DNA from: Alsobacter soli
GTDB lineage: Bacteria > Pseudomonadota > Alphaproteobacteria > Rhizobiales > Beijerinckiaceae
Reading direction: 5' to 3'
Length of the DNA stretch: 35,482 nt
Assembly (NCBI RefSeq): GCF_003004785.1
Contig: NZ_PVZS01000030.1
Span: 1 to 35,482 of the forward strand
The notes beneath the pieces are model-generated. The model made no database searches and had not been told where the DNA came from. It saw nothing but the letters and a program-made list of their open reading frames with translations. Below are positions 1-7,437 of this stretch, piece after piece. Numbering within the stretch: position 1 is the first letter of the stretch; each line of letters starts with the position of its first letter. The position numbers were made by a program, and so were the translations under genes.

Positions 1-123
1 GAGGAGATCGCCTACCTGAACGGCTTCATAGGGCGGGAGCAGCTGCTCGCCCGCGCGGAGCTGTTCGGCAAGACGGCTTATGGTCGGGCGTTGAGGCGGA
101 CCGCGGACCTCCCGCAGGGGTGA
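1..123 (+). CDS. rfbA: Glucose-1-phosphate thymidylyltransferase, C-terminal end (partial)
   Basis: Only the last 40 codons lie in the window; the reading frame is open from base 1 and stops with TGA at 121-123. The translation begins EEIAYLNGFIGREQL and ends with a KTAYGRAL segment. This matches the C-terminal helix region of RfbA/RmlA enzymes, which typically read 'EEIA-(W/F)-x-x-G-(F/W)-I-x-x-EQL ... GYGxYL'. RfbA joins glucose-1-phosphate and dTTP to give dTDP-glucose, the first step of dTDP-L-rhamnose synthesis for surface polysaccharide. The identification rests on this short tail and on family knowledge; the catalytic domain is outside the window. A family I palindromic repeat follows the stop codon. 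Confidence 0.72.
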   Translation, partial: EEIAYLNGFIGREQLLARAELFGKTAYGRALRRTADLPQG

Positions 124-143
124 GGGACGCCACCGGCGTCGAT

Positions 144-253
144 CCGTCCTTGCGAGGAGCGCAGCGACGAAGCAATCCAGGAGCGCCGGCGCGCCGGCGC
201 CTGCGGTTTGCGCCCTGTCGCCCCTGGAATGCTTCGCTCTCTCGCAAAGACGG
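144..253. repeat. Family I palindromic intergenic repeat (copy 1)
   Basis: The left arm at 144-180 starts CCGTCCTTGCGAGGAGCGC and ends in CAATCCAG. The right arm at 224-253 reads CTGGAATGCTTCGC and ends TCGCAAAGACGG. The arms are imperfect inverted complements and would fold into a long hairpin between rfbA and the SRAP gene. Related copies occur at 1541-1650, 22561-22637 (degraded), 32318-32354 (left arm only) and inside the array at 26432-27805. The element resembles the REP-like repeats common in Rhizobiales; no protein is encoded. Confidence 0.8.
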
Positions 254-322
254 TGAAAGGCGGCCCCAGGGCCGCCCACCGCCGCGGTTGCGCCGGGGGC
301 GCATCGGGCCCACATTGCTGGC

Positions 323-1045
323 ATGTGTGGCCGCTTCGCCCTGACCGCCTCGCCCGCGCAGGTTCGCGCGCTGTTCCGCTACGAGGAGCAGCCGAACTTC
401 CCGCCGCGGACCAACGTTTCGCCCACCGAGCCGATCGCCATCGTCACGGACGAGCGCGGCCGGCGCGCCTTCAAGCTGGTGCGCTGGGGTTTCATCCCGA
501 CCTGGGTGAAGGACACGCGCGAGTTTCCGCTGCTGATCAACGCCCGCTGCGAGACGTTGGCCGACAAGCCGGCCTTCCGCAACGCCGTGCGCCGTCGCCG
601 CTGCCTCGTGCCCGCGGACGGCTTCTACGAGTGGCGCCGGGAAGGCGAGGGCAAGACAGCCCGTAAGCAGCCCTACTTGATCCGCCGCCGGGACGGGCAG
701 CCCATGGCCCTCGCGGGGCTCTGGGAGACCTATGTGTCCCCGGACGGAGGCGAGATCGACACGGCGCTGATCGTCACGACCCAGGCCAACGGCCTGGTGG
801 CGGCTGTGCACGACCGCATGCCGGTGATTATCGAGCCGGAGCAGTTCGACCTCTGGCTCGACTGCGCCGGCGAGGACCCGCGGATGGCGGCTGCGCTCAT
901 GCGGCCCTGCCCGGACGAGATCCTGGAGATGGAGGCCTGCGATCCGCGCCTGCCCCGGCCGGAGCGGCCCGCGGCTCGGCCCGCGCCCGCCCGCAAGACC
1001 GCGGCGGCCTCTTCGGCCGCGCCCGCCCAGGGGAGCCTGTTCTGA
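323..1045 (+). CDS. SOS response-associated peptidase, SRAP family (YedK/HMCES type)
   Basis: A 240-residue protein beginning MCGRFAL, so removal of the initiator Met exposes Cys2, the nucleophile that SRAP proteins link to abasic sites in single-stranded DNA. The other active-site residues are visible: Asn73 in INARCET, Glu103 in GFYEW and His163 in HDRMPVI. These correspond to the Asn/Glu/His set of E. coli YedK. The family forms protective DNA-protein crosslinks at abasic sites and can reverse them. Residues after about 215 are a low-complexity Ala/Pro/Arg tail ending in QGSLF. The start is fixed by the absolutely conserved MCGR. The TGA overlaps a possible CTG start of the next gene (CTGA), so the two may be translationally coupled. 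No LexA box was recognised upstream; a palindromic repeat occupies most of that gap. Confidence 0.93.
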   Translation: MCGRFALTASPAQVRALFRYEEQPNFPPRTNVSPTEPIAIVTDERGRRAFKLVRWGFIPTWVKDTREFPLLINARCETLADKPAFRNAVRRRRCLVPADGFYEWRREGEGKTARKQPYLIRRRDGQPMALAGLWETYVSPDGGEIDTALIVTTQANGLVAAVHDRMPVIIEPEQFDLWLDCAGEDPRMAAALMRPCPDEILEMEACDPRLPRPERPAARPAPARKTAAASSAAPAQGSLF

Positions 1046-1527
1046 GCGCCGCGCCCCGCATCGGGCGCGACAGGAGCGCCATTGCGATCCGCCCCTATCA
1101 GGCGCGCGACCTGCAGGCCTGCGCCCGGATCTATGTGGAAGCGCGCAGGGTGGCCTTTCCCTGGCGGCCGCCGGAGACCTTCCAGCCCGAGGATTTCGAG
1201 AGGGACTCGCTGGACGAGAGCATCTTCGTGGCGGAGCGGCGCGGCCGCGTGGCGGGGCTGCTGTCGCTGTGCCCCGAGGAGCGCTTCATCCACTTGCTCT
1301 TCGTGGACCCGGCCGAGCACCGGAAGGGCGTCGGCCGCGCCCTGCTGGCCCACTCCATGGCGGTGCTGGGCCCGCGCGTCTGGCTCAAGTGCCAGCAGAA
1401 GAACTTCAACGCGCTCGCCTTCTACAAGAGCCAGGGCTGGAGCGTGACCCCCGGCGGGGCCGACGAGGTCGGCCCGTGGTCCTACGTGGCCTCGCCCCAG
1501 GCGAGCATGATCGCAGGCCTGACATAG
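1042..1527 (+). CDS. GNAT family N-acetyltransferase (start codon uncertain)
   Basis: The C-terminal half is a clear GNAT fold. A strand HLLFVDPAEHRKGVGRALL carries the acetyl-CoA pyrophosphate-binding pattern (here R-K-G-V-G-R-A) and is followed by the NFNALAFYKSQGW motif. The substrate is unknown. The first canonical start in frame is GTG at 1135, but homologous sequence continues upstream (IAIRPYQARDLQACARIY from 1081), giving the usual GNAT strand 1 and helix 1. No ATG, GTG or TTG lies in frame there. Two non-canonical starts have Shine-Dalgarno-like sequence: CTG at 1042 (AGGGGAG about six bases before, overlapping the SRAP stop) and ATT at 1081 (AGGAG four bases before). I give the CTG coordinate; the true start is 1042, 1081 or, less likely, 1135. 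It lies in the same transcription unit as the SRAP gene. Confidence 0.82.
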   Translation: MSAAPRIGRDRSAIAIRPYQARDLQACARIYVEARRVAFPWRPPETFQPEDFERDSLDESIFVAERRGRVAGLLSLCPEERFIHLLFVDPAEHRKGVGRALLAHSMAVLGPRVWLKCQQKNFNALAFYKSQGWSVTPGGADEVGPWSYVASPQASMIAGLT

Positions 1528-1540
1528 GCGCGTCCCGGTC

Positions 1541-1650
1541 CCGTCATTGCGAGCGCAGCGAAGCGATCCAGAGGGGACGGGCCGCGATCCAAAATGCTTG
1601 CGCCCAATGGCCGCTGGATTGCATCGTCGCTTCGCTCCTCGCAAAGACGG
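1541..1650. repeat. Family I palindromic intergenic repeat (copy 2)
   Basis: The left arm at 1541-1571 contains CCGTCATTGCGAGCGCAGCG and ends in GATCCAG. The right arm at 1614-1650 begins CTGGATTGC and ends TCGCAAAGACGG. The element sits between the convergent GNAT gene (plus) and the FlhB-like gene (minus). It could act as a two-way transcription barrier; that role is inferred only from the hairpin and its position. Confidence 0.8.
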
Positions 1651-1687
1651 CAGGGGGCAGGAAGCGAGGTCCCCTGGTCCGGCCGGC

Positions 1688-1957
1688 TTAAACCCGCCGC
1701 GTCACCCGGAGCACGAACGTGAGCACTTCGGCCACGGCGCGGTAGAGCTCCTCCGGGATCTCGTCGTCGAGCGGCACGCGCGAGAGCGCTTCGGCGAGGG
1801 CCGCGTTCTCCTGCAGGGGAACGCCGTTCTCCTCCGCCACGGCGAGGATGCGCTCGGCGACCGCGCCCCGGCCCGTGGCCGTCACCCGTGGCGCCCTGTG
1901 GGTTCCACGCCGGTATTCCAGCGCCACGGCGACGCGGGGGCTGTCCACCCGGGTCAT
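1688..1957 (-). CDS. FlhB-like C-terminal domain protein (EscU/YscU/HrpU family, stand-alone)
   Basis: An 89-residue protein matching only the cytoplasmic C-terminal subdomain of the flagellar/type III export switch FlhB. Visible matches are VAVALEY near the N-terminus, IAEENGVP-like ILAVAEENGVPL, the NAALAEAL segment and the hallmark IPEELYRAVAEVL. There is no membrane domain. The NPTH autocleavage motif of FlhB is absent: the family pattern NPTHYAVALKY is replaced by DSPRVAVALEY at residues 5-15. The protein therefore starts almost where the cleaved FlhB fragment (FlhB-CC) starts. The ATG at 1955-1957 overlaps the stop of the upstream FliK-like gene as ATGA, implying coupled translation. 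B. subtilis YlqH and H. pylori FhlX are known analogues. The precise role here is inferred. Confidence 0.87.
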   Translation of the reverse strand: MTRVDSPRVAVALEYRRGTHRAPRVTATGRGAVAERILAVAEENGVPLQENAALAEALSRVPLDDEIPEELYRAVAEVLTFVLRVTRRV

Positions 1958-3591
1958 GTGCGCTGATCCATGAGAGCGCCGGAGCGCGGCGGCGCGCGGC
2001 GAGGCGCGCCGGCCACCACGGCGACTTCCGCCTGGCCGAAGGCGGCGTCGGCCAGGGCGGTCTTCAGGGCTTCGGCGCCGTCTTGTAGGCGGGCGAGGGC
2101 GCCCGCGCGCTCGGCCCACAGCGTCACGCCCAGGCCGGCGGCCCCGAGAGCCAGCCGCGCGTGGATGGGGCCGGAATCCGTGGTGTCGATGGCGAATTCG
2201 ATCGTCCAGGCCGGCCCGGAAGGCGTCGCCGCCGCGCCCGAGCGTCCCTCGTTGCGGATGCGGAACTGCGCGTTGGCGGTTTCCCGCGGCAGCAGGATGG
2301 GGATGTCCAGGATCCAGGTCTGCGCCGGCGCCTTGGCGGTCTGGTCTGCAGTGGGCGTGGCTTCGGCCGGGAGGGATGCCGCCTGGGAAAGGCGCACGCG
2401 GTCCAGCGCCGCCTCGACCTGCTGCCCGATGAGGCGGGACAGGACTCGATCGGCGAGATCGGCCGGCGCGGGCAGGGGCGCTGGCGGCTCGGGCGCCGGC
2501 GCCTGGTCGGCGCGTGGCGGCAGGCGGGGCGTTGCGCTCCGGTCGGCGGGCGCACGGGCCAGCTGACTTGGATCCGTTGACGCCGAGGGGACCGGCAGGG
2601 GTTGCGCCAGGGCCGCCCGCAGCGCGAGCGTCAAAAGCCGGGCGTCGCCGATGGGAGCCTTCAGGGCAGCTGCAAATTCCGTCGCTGTTTCAAAGGCGGG
2701 CGCCTGCGGGCGTGGCGCGGGGGCCTGTCCGTCGGCCTTGCTGTCAGGCGCCGCCGCCTGCGCGGCACGTCCGGCCGGAGCATCGGCAGGCCGAGAGACG
2801 TCGCCTTCATCCGCCGGCAGTCCAACGCTCGGCGCGCCTTGCGAAACGGCGGCAGGCTTGGCGGAGGCTACAGGGAGGGGCGCCATCTCGACGGTCTCTC
2901 CGTCGAGCGCCGCCCTGAGCGCCAGCATCAGGGCCTTGGCGTCTCCGGCCGCGGGACGCCCGGCCGCGGCGCGCGCTTCGGAGAACAGGCCGGAGGCCTG
3001 CGCCAGCTCGCGAATGCGGGACGCGTCGATCGGCCTCGTGCCGTCCAGCGCGCCGGCGAGCAGGCTGCGCGCAGCCGCAGCCGCTTCGGCCGGAAGCGTG
3101 GCTGCCGTCCGTGGGTCAGCCAGGGCCGCGCGGAGCGTCGTCACGATCTCGGAAGGAGGCGCCTGTGTCGCGGCGGCCTTGGCGACGGCGCCGGCCAGCG
3201 CGGCCGCGGGGGACGGCTTCGGGGGCGGCTGGTCGGCGGACGCCTCGGCGCCTGCGCGCGTGATCACGACAGCGGCCGGCTCGGATATGGCCTGGCCCTT
3301 GGGGCTGGTCGCGCCGGCAGTCGGGCCGTTCTGGTCCGGAGAGTCGGGCTGGATCCGGAGCGTGAGGCGCGAACCTGCCTGGGCGACGGCCAGTTTCACC
3401 GTGGCGCCCTCGGCCACTCCCGCCGGGATGGCGGCTTCGATCGTCCCGAGATCGGTGATCAGGCGCGCCAGCCCATCCTGCAGGATGGCCGCCACGCGCG
3501 CCGCGATCACGTCCCCCGGCTTGAGCGCCGGCGCCCCGGCGTCCGAGCCAGGCTGCGCAACGACCTGCGATGAAAGGGCGCCGATCGCCAC
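1954..3591 (-). CDS. Flagellar hook-length control protein, FliK-like
   Basis: A 545-residue protein read from GTG at 3589-3591, with GGAGA seven bases upstream. The N-terminal ~80 residues are compact (ALKPGDVIAARVAAIL, then IEAAIPAGVAEGATVKL). Residues ~85-420 are Ala/Pro/Gln-rich low complexity, usual for the ruler part of FliK. The C-terminal ~110 residues contain WILDIPILLPRE and then WTIEFAIDTTDSGPIHARL with LWAERAGALARL. This fits the Flg_hook pattern, which contacts the FlhB C-terminus to switch export specificity. Assignment to FliK is by this C-terminal pattern and by coupling to the FlhB-like partner. No other flagellar gene is in the window, so it is not in a flagellar cluster here. 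An N-terminal OB-like fold is possible but unproven. Confidence 0.78.
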   Translation of the reverse strand: MAIGALSSQVVAQPGSDAGAPALKPGDVIAARVAAILQDGLARLITDLGTIEAAIPAGVAEGATVKLAVAQAGSRLTLRIQPDSPDQNGPTAGATSPKGQAISEPAAVVITRAGAEASADQPPPKPSPAAALAGAVAKAAATQAPPSEIVTTLRAALADPRTAATLPAEAAAAARSLLAGALDGTRPIDASRIRELAQASGLFSEARAAAGRPAAGDAKALMLALRAALDGETVEMAPLPVASAKPAAVSQGAPSVGLPADEGDVSRPADAPAGRAAQAAAPDSKADGQAPAPRPQAPAFETATEFAAALKAPIGDARLLTLALRAALAQPLPVPSASTDPSQLARAPADRSATPRLPPRADQAPAPEPPAPLPAPADLADRVLSRLIGQQVEAALDRVRLSQAASLPAEATPTADQTAKAPAQTWILDIPILLPRETANAQFRIRNEGRSGAAATPSGPAWTIEFAIDTTDSGPIHARLALGAAGLGVTLWAERAGALARLQDGAEALKTALADAAFGQAEVAVVAGAPRRAPPRSGALMDQRT

Positions 3592-3670
3592 GGCGAATCT
3601 CCAGGCGCGCGAGGGCGCATGGGTCCAGAGTGGCGCAAGGGCGTTTGCGGGGGGTTAAGCCAATCCGCGG

Positions 3671-3782
3671 CCGTCATCCCCGGCAGGAGCCGCGGAGCGG
3701 CGGAGGGGAAGGGGATCCAGGGGCCATGCGCGCCTTCCCCCTGGATCCCCTTGCCGCGCCTGCGGCGCGCCGGGGATGACGG
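3671..3782. repeat. Family II palindromic intergenic repeat (copy 1)
   Basis: The left arm starts CCGTCATCCCCGGCAGGAGC and ends GGGGATCCAGG. The right arm begins CCTGGATCCCCTTGC and ends GCCGGGGATGACGG. The short loop reads GGCCATGCGCGCCTTCCC. Copies occur at 10388-10498 and 16919-17122. Family II shares with family I the CCGTCAT outer end and the GATCCAG inner edge of the arm, so the two may be related. This copy lies in the 256-base gap between the start of fliK-like and the end of the FAD dehydrogenase gene; nothing else was recognised in that gap. Confidence 0.82.
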
Positions 3783-3847
3783 CGCATATGTGTCTGGCGT
3801 GGCTTGCTCACGCGACCTTGGCAGCAGGGCGAGATCCTGAGCCCCGC

Positions 3848-5257
3848 TCAAAGCACCTTGCCGGGGTTCAGGATGCCCTTGGGGTCGAGGGTCGCCTTGA
3901 TGGCGCGCATCATCTCCAGGGCGACCGGGTCCTTCACCTCGGCCAGGAGGTGGCGCTTCAGCCGGCCGATGCCGTGCTCGGCCGAGATCGAGCCGCCGTA
4001 GCGGGCGGTCAGCCCGTGCACCACTCGGTTGAGCTCGTCCCAGCGGGCCAGGAAAGCCTGCTTGTCCATCCCCACGGGCTGGGTGACGTTGTAGTGCAGG
4101 TTGCCGTCGCCCATGTGCCCGAAGGGCAGGGGCCGGCACCCCGGCATGGCCTGCTCCAGGGCGGCGTTGCACTCCTCGATGAACTGCGGGATGCAGGCGA
4201 GCGGCAGCGCGATGTCGTGCTTGACCGAGCCGCCCTCGAATCCCTGAGCCTCGGACAGCGTCTCGCGCAGCTTCCACAGCGCGTTGCGCTGGTCGAGCGA
4301 GGTGGCGATCACCGCGTCCTCGACTTCGCCGGCCTCCATGGCGGCGCCCAGGATCTCCTCCAGGGCCCCCTCGAGGCCCTCGTCCCGGGCGGAGGAGAGC
4401 TCCACCAGCGCGTACCAGGGGTGCTGGCCCTGCAGCGGATCGCGGCAGCCCATGTAGTTGACCGACATCTCGATGCCGAGCCGCGGCACGAGCTCGAACG
4501 TGGTCACGTTGTTGCCCGCCACCGCCTTGGCGCGGCCGAGCAGGCTCAGCGCCGCCGCAGGCGTCGGGAGGCCGCACATCGCCGTCACCATCTGGCGGGG
4601 CCGCGGGAACAGCTTCAGCACCGCGGCGGTGATGACGCCCAGCGTGCCCTCGGCGCCGATGAACAGGTTCTTCAGGTCGTAGCCGGTGTTGTCCTTCCGG
4701 AGCTTGCCCAGGCCATGCCACACGCGGCCGTCGGCCAGCACCACCTCGAGGCCGAGCACGAGGTCTCGGGCATTTCCATAGGCCAGCACCGCCGTGCCGC
4801 CGGCGTTGCTGCCGAGGTTCCCGCCGATGGTGCAGGTGCCCTCCGACGCGAGCGACAGGGGGAACAGCCGGTCGGCGCCCTCCGCCGCCTCCTGGGCGCG
4901 GAGCAGGGTGACGCCGGCCTCCACCACCATCGTGTCCGACAGCGGGTCGACCTCGCGGATGCGATCCATGCGGTTGAGGGACAGCACGATCTCATCGCCG
5001 CTCTCGTGCGGCACCTGGGCGCCCACGAGGCCGGTGTTGCCGCCCTGCGGGATCACCTTCCTGCCCTGCATGTTGGCGAGGGTCAGCACCCGAGAGACCT
5101 CCTCGACGGAGCCGGGGCGCACCACGCAGAGCGCCTTGCCGCGATAAAGCCCGCGCCACTCGACCAGGTAGGGCGCCATCGCCTCGGGATCGGCGAAGGC
5201 GTATTTCTCGCCCACGATGGCGGCGAGTTGGGCGACGACGGCGGCTGCGTCCAGCAT
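3848..5257 (-). CDS. FAD-binding D-2-hydroxyacid dehydrogenase (D-2-hydroxyglutarate/D-lactate dehydrogenase family)
   Basis: A 469-residue flavoprotein of the vanillyl-alcohol-oxidase superfamily. The N-terminal PCMH-type FAD domain shows RPGSVEEVSRVL, the GGNTGLVGAQVP loop and GGNLGSNAGGTAVLAYGN. The C-terminal FAD-oxidase domain has FGHMGDGNLHYN and SAEHGIGRLKR. These supply the His-x6-His and Glu metal-site residues known from D-2-hydroxyglutarate dehydrogenases. WKLRETLSEAQ and VKHDIALP carry the Arg and Lys expected to bind the substrate carboxylates. The metal-site pattern fits oxidation of a D-2-hydroxyacid with electrons passed to an acceptor protein or quinone. D-2-hydroxyglutarate is the likeliest substrate (inference); D-lactate or glycolate are alternatives. 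Its stop at 3848 lies 65 bases past repeat family II; its ATG is five bases from the stop of the next minus-strand gene in line (5262), so co-transcription is likely. Confidence 0.9.
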   Translation of the reverse strand: MLDAAAVVAQLAAIVGEKYAFADPEAMAPYLVEWRGLYRGKALCVVRPGSVEEVSRVLTLANMQGRKVIPQGGNTGLVGAQVPHESGDEIVLSLNRMDRIREVDPLSDTMVVEAGVTLLRAQEAAEGADRLFPLSLASEGTCTIGGNLGSNAGGTAVLAYGNARDLVLGLEVVLADGRVWHGLGKLRKDNTGYDLKNLFIGAEGTLGVITAAVLKLFPRPRQMVTAMCGLPTPAAALSLLGRAKAVAGNNVTTFELVPRLGIEMSVNYMGCRDPLQGQHPWYALVELSSARDEGLEGALEEILGAAMEAGEVEDAVIATSLDQRNALWKLRETLSEAQGFEGGSVKHDIALPLACIPQFIEECNAALEQAMPGCRPLPFGHMGDGNLHYNVTQPVGMDKQAFLARWDELNRVVHGLTARYGGSISAEHGIGRLKRHLLAEVKDPVALEMMRAIKATLDPKGILNPGKVL

Positions 5258-5261
5258 GGCG

Positions 5262-6533
5262 TTATCCCAGGGTGCGGCGCGCCCGGGTGGTCCGGGGGCG
5301 TTGGAAGACGCCCACGAGCTCCACGTGGGCGGCGTAGCGGAATTGGTCGACCGGGGTCACGCCCGTCAAGGCGTAGCCGCCGGCGGCGAGGATGGCGGCG
5401 TCCCGCGCGAAGCTGGCCGGGTTGCACGAGACGGCGACGACGGTGGGAACCTGCGAAGCCGCGAGTTGGCGCGCCTGCGCCTCCGCGCCCGCCCTGGGGG
5501 GGTCGAAGACGACGGCGTCGTAGTCCTTGAGCTCGGGCCCCATGAGCGGCCGGCGGAACAGGTCGCGCGTCTCGACAGTCAGCGGCTTCAGCCCCTGCGT
5601 GCGCCGCACGGCGTTCGACAGGGCCAGCATGGCCGCAGCCTTGCCCTCGACCGCGTGGACCGCCGCCCGCTCGGCGATGCGCAGCGCAAACGGCCCGACG
5701 CCCGCGAACAGGTCCGCCACCCGCTTGGCCTTGGGCAGCGCCTCCAGCACGAGCGAGGCAAGGGCCTCCTCGCCGGCGGCGGTGGCCTGCAGGAAACCGC
5801 CTGGCGGCAGCTCCACCTCGGCCCGGCCGATCTGCACCGCTGCAGGCCGCCGGCCGACGATCAGGTCGCCGTGCATCGTGAGGCGCGCCAGGTCGAGCCG
5901 CTCGGCCAGCTGCACCAGCTCGCTGCGCAGCTTCGGCGAGGCGGGGCCGTGCCCCCGCAGGTCCACGTCGAGCCCGCCCAGCGTGGCCGTGACCTGGATG
6001 TCGAGGGGCTTGGCGCTCTTGGAGCAGGCCTCCGCCAGCGCCAGCGCCGCTTCCGGCGCCCGCGCCAGCTCTGGGACGAGCAGAGGGCACGCCGTGATGG
6101 GGACCAGCGCGTGCGAGCGCGCCGCCATGAAACCCACGGCGATCCGGCTGCGCCCGTCCGTCTCGACGCGCCTCGCGTGGAACACCACCCGGCGCCGCCC
6201 GGCGCCATGGGCATGGACCAGGGGACGGATTTCGGTTTCCAGCCCTGCCTGCCGCAACACGGCCGCGACCTGGCCCGTCTTCCAGGCCTCGTAGTCGGTG
6301 GGCGCGAGATGCTGCGCGGCGCAACCGCCGCAGGTCCCGAACAGGCCGCAGGGCGCCGCAACCCGGGCAGGGGACGGCGACTCGACGGAGAGCAGCCGCC
6401 CCCGGTCTCCCTCCACCTCCGCTAGCACGGTCTCGCCCGGCAGGGCGTAGGGCACATAGACCAGCCCATGCGGCGTCGCCGCGACGCCGTCGCCCCGCTG
6501 CCCCAGGCGCTCGATGAGAAGCCGCTCAGCCAT
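5262..6533 (-). CDS. RNA (uracil-C5)-methyltransferase, RlmD/RumA type with Fe-S cluster
   Basis: A 423-residue class I methyltransferase. An N-terminal TRAM-like domain (about 1-55) is followed by C62-x5-C68-x2-C71 (PCGLFGTCGGC) and C149 (ITACPLL), the four-cysteine pattern of the RumA [4Fe-4S] cluster. The SAM domain shows LPPGGFLQA, DLFAGVGPF and VVFDPPRAGA. The catalytic Cys is in VSCNPASFARD and the C-terminal general base is in HVELVGVF. The family makes 5-methyluridine in rRNA (or tRNA); the exact base cannot be told from sequence. I chose ATG at 6533 because it begins MAERLLIERLGQRGDG and overlaps the tlyA stop in the string ATGGCTGA, a coupled arrangement. An in-frame start 45 bases upstream (6578) would lie deeper in tlyA and adds a non-homologous leader. 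Confidence 0.92.
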   Translation of the reverse strand: MAERLLIERLGQRGDGVAATPHGLVYVPYALPGETVLAEVEGDRGRLLSVESPSPARVAAPCGLFGTCGGCAAQHLAPTDYEAWKTGQVAAVLRQAGLETEIRPLVHAHGAGRRRVVFHARRVETDGRSRIAVGFMAARSHALVPITACPLLVPELARAPEAALALAEACSKSAKPLDIQVTATLGGLDVDLRGHGPASPKLRSELVQLAERLDLARLTMHGDLIVGRRPAAVQIGRAEVELPPGGFLQATAAGEEALASLVLEALPKAKRVADLFAGVGPFALRIAERAAVHAVEGKAAAMLALSNAVRRTQGLKPLTVETRDLFRRPLMGPELKDYDAVVFDPPRAGAEAQARQLAASQVPTVVAVSCNPASFARDAAILAAGGYALTGVTPVDQFRYAAHVELVGVFQRPRTTRARRTLG

Positions 6534-7314
6534 GGGCGGCCGGGAAGGCGCCGCGCCGTGCGCCAATAAGGAATTCACGGTTGCCGTCGCCGCCCGGCAC
6601 GGGCGAGGCGATCACGCCGTCCGGCAGCCAGCCGAGCCGGCGCACCAGCTTCTCGATGTCGTCACACACGGCCACATGCATGGCAGGGTCCTTCACGATC
6701 CCCTTGCGGACCTTTTCGCGTCCGGCCTCGAACTGCGGCTTGATCAGCGCCACCATGGCGGCGTCCGGAGCCGCGAGCGCAAGAACATGAGGCAGAACAA
6801 GCTTCAGCGAGATGAAGCTGAGATCGAAGGTGAGCAGGGACGGCGACTCCGCGAGATCGGCCGCCTGCAGCGTGCGGGCGTCCCGCCCCTCCAGCGAGGT
6901 CACGCGCGGATCCTCGCGCACGGTCCGGTGCAGCTGGCCATGGCCTACGTCCACGGCCGTGATGGCGCGCGCGCCCAGCGTCAGCAGGACATGCGAAAAG
7001 CCCCCGGTAGACGAGCCGACATCGAGGCAGAACCGGTCCCGCGGGTCGTAGCCGAAGCGCGCCAGCGCCGCCGCGAGCTTGAGGCCGCCGCGCGACACCC
7101 ACGGATAGGGCTGCTCGGCTCGCACGGTTGCGGTTACCGGGATGGCCTCGGACGCCTTGCGCACGAGCGCGCCATCGACGGTCACGAGCCCCGCCGCGAT
7201 CGCTTCCTGCGCCTTGGCGCGGCTCTCGAAGAAGCCGCGCTCGACGAGCGCAACGTCCGCGCGCGGCGAGCGGGCGGGGGCGGCGGTCGATTCGACGGGG
7301 GAGGCGCGGGTCAT
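6526..7314 (-). CDS. tlyA: TlyA family rRNA 2'-O-methyltransferase / S4-domain protein
   Basis: A 262-residue protein with an N-terminal S4 RNA-binding domain (about 19-75, including ADVALVERGFFESRAKAQEAI) and a C-terminal FtsJ-like SAM domain. SAM-binding DVGSSTGGF is at about residue 99. The residues expected for the K-D-K-E catalytic set are visible in SRGGLKL, FDLSFIS, IKPQFE and GNREFL. TlyA proteins methylate the 2'-OH of cytidines in 16S and 23S rRNA; some homologues have been called haemolysins. The first ~18 residues are a variable Ser/Pro/Ala leader, so an internal start is possible, but the ATG at 7312-7314 is the first in frame. The gene is divergent from sodC across 123 bases, and its 3' end overlaps the uracil methyltransferase gene by eight bases. 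Confidence 0.93.
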   Translation of the reverse strand: MTRASPVESTAAPARSPRADVALVERGFFESRAKAQEAIAAGLVTVDGALVRKASEAIPVTATVRAEQPYPWVSRGGLKLAAALARFGYDPRDRFCLDVGSSTGGFSHVLLTLGARAITAVDVGHGQLHRTVREDPRVTSLEGRDARTLQAADLAESPSLLTFDLSFISLKLVLPHVLALAAPDAAMVALIKPQFEAGREKVRKGIVKDPAMHVAVCDDIEKLVRRLGWLPDGVIASPVPGGDGNREFLIGARRGAFPAAHG

Positions 7315-7344
7315 GGGGCTTCAGGATTTCGGGCTGCGCCGCGA

Positions 7345-7360
7345 CGCACATTGGTGTGCG
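7345..7360. promoter_or_regulatory. Inverted repeat in the tlyA-sodC divergent intergenic region
   Basis: CGCACA-TTGG-TGTGCG is a perfect 6-base inverted repeat with a 4-base spacer, centred 85 bases before the sodC start and 38 bases before the tlyA start. A CTATAG string (7371-7376) lies just downstream and could be a weak -10 for sodC, but the matching -35 is poor. A role as operator for either gene is a guess from position. Confidence 0.25.
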
Positions 7361-7437
7361 GCGGCGGGTCCTATAGCATGCCCCGGCCGCGGGCGAAGCC
7401 TCCCGACGGCGAACAAAACAACACAGGGAGTTCTTGA

